A stretch of 64,000 nt of DNA. It comes from Deinococcus koreensis (GTDB lineage Bacteria > Deinococcota > Deinococci > Deinococcales > Deinococcaceae). Position 1 is the stretch's first letter; the number at the start of each line of letters is the position of its first letter. Of this stretch, positions 59,125-64,000 are shown piece after piece. The notes under the pieces are model-generated. The model saw only the letters and a program-made list of their open reading frames with translations. It did not search any database and was not told the origin of the DNA. Location of the stretch: assembly GCF_002901445.1 (NCBI RefSeq), contig NZ_PPPD01000001.1:1339501-1403500 (forward strand). Reading direction: 5' to 3'. Made by a program: the position numbers and the translations under genes.

Positions 59125-59874
59125 TCAATGCGGGTTCAGCCCCCCGTCCACCCCGATCGTCTGCCCCGTGATGTAGGCGGCCCCGTCGGAGGCCAGGAAG
59201 GCGACCAGGGCGGCGACCTCCTGGGGCTGGCCGAAGCGGGCCAGGGGGATGTTCGCCAGGTAGCCCTTCTGCACGTCCTCATTCAGCTCCGCCGTCATGT
59301 CGGACTGGATGAAGCCCGGCGCGACGGCGTTCACGGTGATGCCGCGCCCGCCGTACTCCTTGGCGAGCGCCTTGGTCAGCCCGATCAGGCCGGCCTTGGA
59401 GGCCACGTAGTTCGCCTGCCCCGGATTGCCGGTCAGGCCCACCACGGACGCGATGTTGATGATGCGCCCGGTGCGCGCCCGCATCATGTGCTTGATGGCG
59501 GCGCGGCAGGCCACGAACGCACTGCTCAGGTTGGTCTGCAGCACGGCGTCCCAGTCCTCGTCCTTCATGCGGATGGCGAGGCCGTCGCGGGTGATACCGG
59601 CGTTGTTCACCAGCACGTCCAGGCGGCCGAACGCCCCGATGACCTCCTCGACCAGCGTGCCGGCGTTCGCGGGCGTGCCCAGGTCGGCGCCGAAGACCTC
59701 CGCCCGGACACCGTGGGCGCGGGCCTCCTCGGCCGCCTTCTGAGCTTCCTCGGCGTTGCGGCCGTAGTGGATGGCGACGTCGAAGCCGCTGGCAGCGAGG
59801 TGCAGGGCCATGGCGCGGCCCAGGCCCCGGCTGGAGCCGGTGACCAGGGCGACTTTACGGGGGGTGTCGGTCAT
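59125..59874 (-). CDS. fabG: 3-oxoacyl-ACP reductase
   Basis: A 249-residue SDR of fatty-acid synthesis. NADPH loop VALVTGSSRGLGRAMALHLA, NNAGITRD, catalytic Ser in IINIASVVG, and Y-X3-K in QANYVASKAGLIGL. The C-terminal VAFLASDGAAYITGQTIGVD is normal. Its ATG overlaps the stop of the upstream lipoprotein gene (ATGA), and AAGGAAC lies four bases upstream. Confidence 0.95.
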   Translation of the reverse strand: MTDTPRKVALVTGSSRGLGRAMALHLAASGFDVAIHYGRNAEEAQKAAEEARAHGVRAEVFGADLGTPANAGTLVEEVIGAFGRLDVLVNNAGITRDGLAIRMKDEDWDAVLQTNLSSAFVACRAAIKHMMRARTGRIINIASVVGLTGNPGQANYVASKAGLIGLTKALAKEYGGRGITVNAVAPGFIQSDMTAELNEDVQKGYLANIPLARFGQPQEVAALVAFLASDGAAYITGQTIGVDGGLNPH

Positions 59875-60341
59875 GGAGTTCCTTTGCTGAGGGTGAAGGT
59901 GGAGGCGGTGCCCGACACTCGGCACGACCACTGCCACGGGTCGGTAGCCGCCGGGCCTGAGATGGGCGTGCAGGTCAAGTTCAGGTCTGCCTGAGACGGG
60001 CGCTGCAGGGTCAGGGTGTATTCGTCCGGGATCGGGGAAAGCTGAGGGCGCAGGTAGCGGTAGCTCGACCCACCCATCACAGTGCCGGTCACCGTCAGCG
60101 CCTCGGCGTTCAGCGTTCCGGTGCCGCTCACGGTGTACCGACTGGAGGTGTCGTAGATGGCGGTCAGGTCGAGGCGCAGGGTCTGCCCCGTGACAGTCCC
60201 CGTCCACGTTCCGCGCAGGATGCTGGGATGATCCGCGAAGGCGATGGGCGTGGGGATAAAGCCGACCTCACGGGTGCAGGCGGTCAGCAGAGCAAACATC
60301 GTCACGGCAGCCAGAACTTGAGCCATTCCGTAGTGTGTCAT
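59871..60341 (-). CDS. Putative lipoprotein within the fab operon
   Basis: A 156-residue protein with a lipobox (LAAVTMFALLTAC, Cys about residue 21), then a beta-rich domain: GTWTGTVTGQTLRLDLTAIY and SGTGTLNAEALTVTGTVMGG. It resembles small beta-barrel lipoproteins. It overlaps its neighbours by four bases on both sides (ATGA), so it is translationally locked into the operon. Role unknown; a link to envelope lipid supply is only an idea. Confidence 0.7.
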   Translation of the reverse strand: MTHYGMAQVLAAVTMFALLTACTREVGFIPTPIAFADHPSILRGTWTGTVTGQTLRLDLTAIYDTSSRYTVSGTGTLNAEALTVTGTVMGGSSYRYLRPQLSPIPDEYTLTLQRPSQADLNLTCTPISGPAATDPWQWSCRVSGTASTFTLSKGTP

Positions 60342-60874
60342 GGCTCACTCTGTTCAGGCGGGGCAGCTTCGCCCGGTACCGCCCGCACCCCGTCCAGATG
60401 ATGCCGGTTGTGCAGCAGCGTGAACTGCAGCATCTCGCGCACGCTCAGCTCGCCCAGCACCGGATGGAGCATGGCGTAGGCGTCCAGATCGGCCTCGCTC
60501 CAGTCGTCCAGGGCACGGATCAGGTCGCTCAGCGTGCTCTCGTACCGGGTGACCAGGGCCGTCTGGTCGCCCACCGGCTCCGGCAGGAAGCGGCCCGAGG
60601 CTTTCGCGCCGCCCGCCAGCGCCGCCCGGTAGGCCGTCTGGAGGTCGGCGTAGGAACGGGAGGAACCGGCCGGATTACGCGTCGGCAGACGGTCACGGGC
60701 ACCCAGCCCCCGGACGACCGGCGCGTTCGAGCGGATCAGGTGGTCGGCCACGTGGGCGGGCGACCAGCGCTCGGCGCTGCCGTCCACGAAATCGGCGGGG
60801 CTCAGGGCGAGGAGATATGCGCCCACCTCGTTCCGCGTCTGGGCCAGGGCGTCCAGCAGCTCCTCGCGGGTCAC
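60338..60874 (-). CDS. DinB/YfiT-like metal-binding protein
   Basis: A 178-residue four-helix bundle of the DinB superfamily. His-containing metal-site segments are SPAHVADHLIRSN and LQFTLLHNRHHLDGV. Such proteins are thiol- or metal-dependent transferases or hydrolases, expanded in Deinococcus. It lies between fabD (10-base gap) and the lipoprotein gene (4-base overlap), an unusual insertion into a fatty-acid operon. Confidence 0.85.
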   Translation of the reverse strand: MTREELLDALAQTRNEVGAYLLALSPADFVDGSAERWSPAHVADHLIRSNAPVVRGLGARDRLPTRNPAGSSRSYADLQTAYRAALAGGAKASGRFLPEPVGDQTALVTRYESTLSDLIRALDDWSEADLDAYAMLHPVLGELSVREMLQFTLLHNRHHLDGVRAVPGEAAPPEQSEP

Positions 60875-60884
60875 AGCGCCCCCC

Positions 60885-61790
60885 TCACAGCGCGAAGTCC
60901 CGCACCTGCCCGGCCGTGCCCACGTTGATCGTCCGGGCGTCGGGCAGGATGCGTTTGACCAGTCCCGTGAGCACCGTGCCGGGGCCGAACTCGATGAACA
61001 CGTCCGCGCCGGCCGCCTGCAGGGCCTGGATGGTCTCGACCCAGCGCACCGCCCCGGTGATCTGGCGGGCCAAAAGATCGGGCAGCGCGGCGGGATCGCT
61101 GTTCGCGGTGGCCGTGACGTTGGCGTAGACCGGGAAGGCGGGCGCCTGGAACGTGGTGGCCTGCAACTCCGGCGTCAGACCGTCCTGCGCGGGCTGCATC
61201 AGGGCGCAGTGGAAGGGCGCGCTGACCTTCAGGGGGATGGCCTTCAGGCCACGTGATTTCAGCTCGGCACCCGCCGCCTCCACCGCCGCCTTCTCGCCGG
61301 AAATCACCGTCTGGGTCGGCGCGTTGAAGTTGGCGGGCTGCACCCCGTCCAGGCCGGCGCAGACCTCCAGTACGGCCGCCGGGTCGCCCATCACGGCGCT
61401 CATGGCGCCCACGCCCACCGGCACGGCGGCCTGCATCAGCTCGCCGCGCTGCCGGGTCAGGCGCAGGGCGTCCGCCAGTTCCAGCGCGCCGGACGCGACC
61501 AGCGCGGAGTATTCGCCCAGCGAGTGCCCGGCGGCGAACGCGGGGCTCAGGCCAGTCTGGGCGGCCCAGGCCCGGTACGCGGCGACCGAGGCGGCCACCA
61601 GCGCGGGCTGCTGGTTGGCGGTCAGGGTCAGGTCGTCGGGGGGGCCGGTCTCGATCAGCGCCCGCAGGCCGGGCAGCGTGGCGTCGGCCTCGGCATAGAC
61701 CTGCTGCGCCGGGGGGAACGCGGCCGCGATATCCACCCCCATCCCCACGCTGTGCGAGCCCTGACCGGGGAACAGAGCGGCGATCCTCAC
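60885..61790 (-). CDS. fabD: Malonyl-CoA:ACP transacylase
   Basis: A 301-residue enzyme loading malonate on ACP. LFPGQGSHSVGMGVDI, active serine in AAGHSLGEYSALVASGALEL, and the FHCALMQPA histidine are present, with the later FIEFGPGTVLTGLVKRI. The start overlaps the fabH stop (ATGA). Usual length. Confidence 0.95.
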   Translation of the reverse strand: MRIAALFPGQGSHSVGMGVDIAAAFPPAQQVYAEADATLPGLRALIETGPPDDLTLTANQQPALVAASVAAYRAWAAQTGLSPAFAAGHSLGEYSALVASGALELADALRLTRQRGELMQAAVPVGVGAMSAVMGDPAAVLEVCAGLDGVQPANFNAPTQTVISGEKAAVEAAGAELKSRGLKAIPLKVSAPFHCALMQPAQDGLTPELQATTFQAPAFPVYANVTATANSDPAALPDLLARQITGAVRWVETIQALQAAGADVFIEFGPGTVLTGLVKRILPDARTINVGTAGQVRDFAL

Positions 61791-62893
61791 GCCCCTACCT
61801 CGGTGCCCTCAGCCTTCTGCCTTCTGCCCTCCGCCTTCTGCGCGCCCAGCGACGGCGCCCCGCCCCACCACTTCATGGTTCCGGCCGCCCAGCTCAGGCC
61901 ACCGCCGAAGGCCACCAGCAGGAGTTGCTGACCGTCCTGCACGCGGCCGTCCTGCACCGCCTCTGCCAGCACCAGGGGCACCGTGGCGGAACTGGTGTTG
62001 CCATAGCGGTCGAGGTTCACCACGGTCTTGCTCATGGGAATCCCGAAGCGCTCCATGGCGGCCTCGATGATGCGGATATTGGCCTGATGCGGAATCACCC
62101 AGTCCACGTCGCTGCTCTGCAGGCCGGTCTTCTTCAGCACCTGATGGCCGCTATCGCCCAGCACGCGCACGGCGAACTTGAACACCTCGCGGCCGTTCAT
62201 GCCGGCGTATTCGCCCATGGGGGTGCCGTCGGGGAGGTGGTCGGCAATGGCGCCCATGAACAGCGCCGGGCCGCCGGCGGAGTCGGCCCCCAGCACGAAG
62301 TCCTGAAAGCCGTAGCCCGCCGGCACCGGCCCCACGACCGCCGCCCCCGCGCCGTCTCCGAACAGGAAGGCGGTGTTGCGGTCGTCCTGATCCACGATCT
62401 TGCTCAGCACCTCGCCGCCGATCACCAGCACCCGCCGCGCCGTGCCGCCCAGGATCAGGCCCTGGGCCATGCTCAGGCCGTACACGAAGCCCGAGCAGGC
62501 GGTCGAGAGGTCGAAGGCCCCGGCGCCGGTCAGCCCGACCTGCCCGGCGATCAGCGCCGCCGTGGAGGGAAACATGGCGTCTGGGGTGGCGGTCGCGCAG
62601 ATGACCATGTCCACGTCTCGCAACGCGTCCGGATCGCGGGCCAGCAGGTCGCGCACCGCGCCGACGCCCATGTGCGAGGTGAATTCGTCCGGCGCCGAGA
62701 AATGCCGCTCGCGGATGCCGGTGCGGGATTCGATCCACTCGGCCGTGGTCTCCAGGCGGGTCTCGAAATCAGCGTTGGTGACGATGTGGGGCGGGGCGTA
62801 GGCGCCCAGCGCGGTGATGCCGAGGCTGGGCCGCCCGCCCACACTCCCGGTGCTGTCGTTCCCGGTGTCGGCTCTTCCGGTGCTGTGGGTCAT
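61787..62893 (-). CDS. fabH: 3-oxoacyl-ACP synthase III
   Basis: A 368-residue initiating condensing enzyme. The triad is Cys in DLSTACSGFVYGLS, His in WVIPHQANIRIIEAA, Asn in LDRYGNTSSATVPL. Beyond the normal end (GGGLSWAAGTMKW) it has a tail of about 25 residues, partly encoded by heptanucleotide repeats, and a 23-residue N-terminal extension. The start is set by a TACCGT -10 box six bases upstream. First gene of the operon; stop overlaps fabD. Confidence 0.94.
   Translation of the reverse strand: MTHSTGRADTGNDSTGSVGGRPSLGITALGAYAPPHIVTNADFETRLETTAEWIESRTGIRERHFSAPDEFTSHMGVGAVRDLLARDPDALRDVDMVICATATPDAMFPSTAALIAGQVGLTGAGAFDLSTACSGFVYGLSMAQGLILGGTARRVLVIGGEVLSKIVDQDDRNTAFLFGDGAGAAVVGPVPAGYGFQDFVLGADSAGGPALFMGAIADHLPDGTPMGEYAGMNGREVFKFAVRVLGDSGHQVLKKTGLQSSDVDWVIPHQANIRIIEAAMERFGIPMSKTVVNLDRYGNTSSATVPLVLAEAVQDGRVQDGQQLLLVAFGGGLSWAAGTMKWWGGAPSLGAQKAEGRRQKAEGTEVGA
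61806..61840 (-). repeat. Five heptanucleotide repeats inside the end of fabH
   Basis: Read on the minus strand: CAGAAGG, CGGAGGG, CAGAAGG, CAGAAGG, CTGAGGG. They encode the last part of FabH (QKAEGRRQKAEG). Seven is not a multiple of three, so gain or loss of a unit shifts the FabH ending and its overlap with fabD. Confidence 0.75.
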
Positions 62894-62899
62894 GGCTCC

Positions 62900-62928
62900 A
62901 CGGTAACATTGTCTGAACGAGCGTTCAA
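62900..62928 (-). promoter_or_regulatory. fab operon promoter with palindromic operator
   Basis: Minus strand: -35 TTGAAC (62923-62928), 17-base spacer, -10 TACCGT (62900-62905), then six bases to the fabH ATG, so leaderless. The palindrome TGAACG-AG-CGTTCA (forward 62914-62927) covers most of the -35 box. TetR-family fatty-acid regulators bind sites of this shape, so a repressor there would block RNA polymerase. Confidence 0.75.
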
Positions 62929-63079
62929 TGAATGTCCAGGCGCCGGGTCATGTCCTGCTTTCCCCCACCGGCCCGCGCTGTTGACCTGTGCGGGTTCCAG
63001 CTGGCAGCGGTGACCAGAGGAGTGGGTGACCGTCACAGGCGGCGGCCTGCGTGGAGTGAACGGGAGTGCCGCTCCCCCG

Positions 63080-64000
63080 TCACCGCAGCGCGGGCAGCAC
63101 CTCCCCGGCGAAGGTGTCGATAAAGCGCTCCTGATCGCGCTCGACGCCGTGCAGGTAGAGGCGGTCGAAGCCCAGGGCCAGATCGGCCCGCAGCCACTCG
63201 GCGTGCTGGGCCGCCTCCGGGCTGACGCGCACGCCGGGCCGCAGATCCTCCGGCCGGACGACCTCGCCCAGGGCGTCGAACTGATCCGGGCGTTTCAGGT
63301 CGGACAGGACGCGGCTGTCGAAGACGTTCGTGCGCCACTGCTCGTGCGCCGCGTGCAGGTCGAAGGCGACGTGTACCTGCAGGCTCATGGGCTTGCCCTC
63401 GCCGCCCCCCTCGCGGAAGGCGTCCACGATGGCGCGCAGCCTGTCCGGCGGGACGTTCACGGTGATCAGGCCGTCGGCCCAGCCTCCCACCCAGCGGGCG
63501 GTCTCCTCGCTCAGGGCCGCGCCGTACAGCGGGGGCGGCGTCCGGGGGAGAGTCCACAGCTTCGCCTCGTCGACCTCGAAGAATTCCCCCCGGTGCGTGA
63601 CCGTCTCGCCCCGCCACAGGGCGCGCATGACCTCCACGGCTTCCAGCAGCCGGCGGTTGCGCTCGGGCTTGGTGGGCCAGCGGCCCCCGGTGATGTGCTC
63701 GTTCAGGAACTGGCCGCTGCCCAGGGCGCACCACAGCCGGCCCTCGAACATCTGCGCCAGGGTGGCCGCCGCCTGCGCCAGCACCGCCGGGTGGTAGCGC
63801 TGCCCGGGCGCGTTGACCATGCCGAAGCTGAGCTCCGTGCGGGCCAGCGCCGCACCCAGCCACGACCACGCGAAGCCGCTCTGGCCCTGCCGCGCCGACC
63901 AGGGATTGAAGTGATCCGAGCACATGGCCGCGCCGAAGCCCGCCGCCTCAGCCCGCTCGACCAGGCGCAGCAATTCGGCCGGCGAGAACTGCTCGTGTGA
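63080..64000 (-). CDS. LLM-class flavin/F420 oxidoreductase (partial)
   Basis: The last gene runs off the window; 306 residues are visible. It is a luciferase-like TIM barrel: EQFSPAELLRLVERAEAAGF, MCSDHFNPWSARQGQSGFAW, FGMVNAPGQRYHPAVLAQAA and GSGQFLNEHITGGRWP resemble the F420-dependent glucose-6-phosphate dehydrogenase-like group. Only the N-terminal few residues are missing. Cofactor and substrate not certain. Confidence 0.85.
   Translation of the reverse strand, partial: SHEQFSPAELLRLVERAEAAGFGAAMCSDHFNPWSARQGQSGFAWSWLGAALARTELSFGMVNAPGQRYHPAVLAQAAATLAQMFEGRLWCALGSGQFLNEHITGGRWPTKPERNRRLLEAVEVMRALWRGETVTHRGEFFEVDEAKLWTLPRTPPPLYGAALSEETARWVGGWADGLITVNVPPDRLRAIVDAFREGGGEGKPMSLQVHVAFDLHAAHEQWRTNVFDSRVLSDLKRPDQFDALGEVVRPEDLRPGVRVSPEAAQHAEWLRADLALGFDRLYLHGVERDQERFIDTFAGEVLPALR

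Overview
The window is chromosomal DNA of a high-GC bacterium, almost certainly a Deinococcus. Pointers are an SLH-domain outer-layer protein of the SlpA type followed by an outer-membrane-like barrel, a futalosine-pathway gene (mqnB), trehalose synthase TreS, and a very regular promoter architecture in which a TANNNT -10 box ends 5-8 bases before the start codon, as expected for the leaderless mRNAs known from Deinococcus. No rRNA, prophage, transposase or CRISPR array is visible. One tRNA (Gln, CTG) is present.

Layout. 1-13 kb: toxin-antitoxin genes (DUF433 orphan, MntA-HepT, a VapC whose antitoxin seems broken), an SDR reductase, cupin and SnoaL-like proteins, dnaG, zapE-ylmH, homoserine dehydrogenase and a prfA-nudix-dph6 operon. 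This part is punctuated by five copies of a long non-coding repeat, all in the same orientation and with a G-rich end. 13-25 kb: greA, a PNP-crotonase-HD operon, the S-layer protein gene, lapA-recJ-GNAT, a thiolase, an ankyrin protein and small Deinococcus-type disordered proteins. 25-31 kb: secreted proteins, fructosamine kinase, a membrane protein interrupted at a GGCG tetranucleotide tract, a Sel1-repeat protein and prs. 31.8-39 kb: an archaic (sigma-type) chaperone-usher pilus operon divergent from a SARP/BTAD-like regulator, with a good sigma70 promoter and repeated CGTTAA motifs between them. 39-47 kb: dnaJ, trpS with a textbook tryptophan attenuator (leader peptide with three Trp codons), tdh, small proteins, DoxX, and treS-mqnB. 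47-57 kb: a GGDEF/HD-GYP protein, tRNA-Gln, rpsA, epimerase-aldo/keto reductase, GNAT, ppk. 57-63 kb: a fatty-acid synthesis operon fabH-fabD-dinB-lipoprotein-fabG-acpP-fabF with a palindromic operator over its -35 box. The window ends inside an LLM flavin-dependent oxidoreductase.

The most interesting observations are regulatory: the trpS attenuator driven by a leaderless promoter, the operator on the fab operon, the regulator/repeat arrangement beside the pilus operon, heptanucleotide tandem arrays (one inside the end of fabH), and the tetranucleotide frameshift. Functional names rest on motifs read from the translated sequence; no database search was run.
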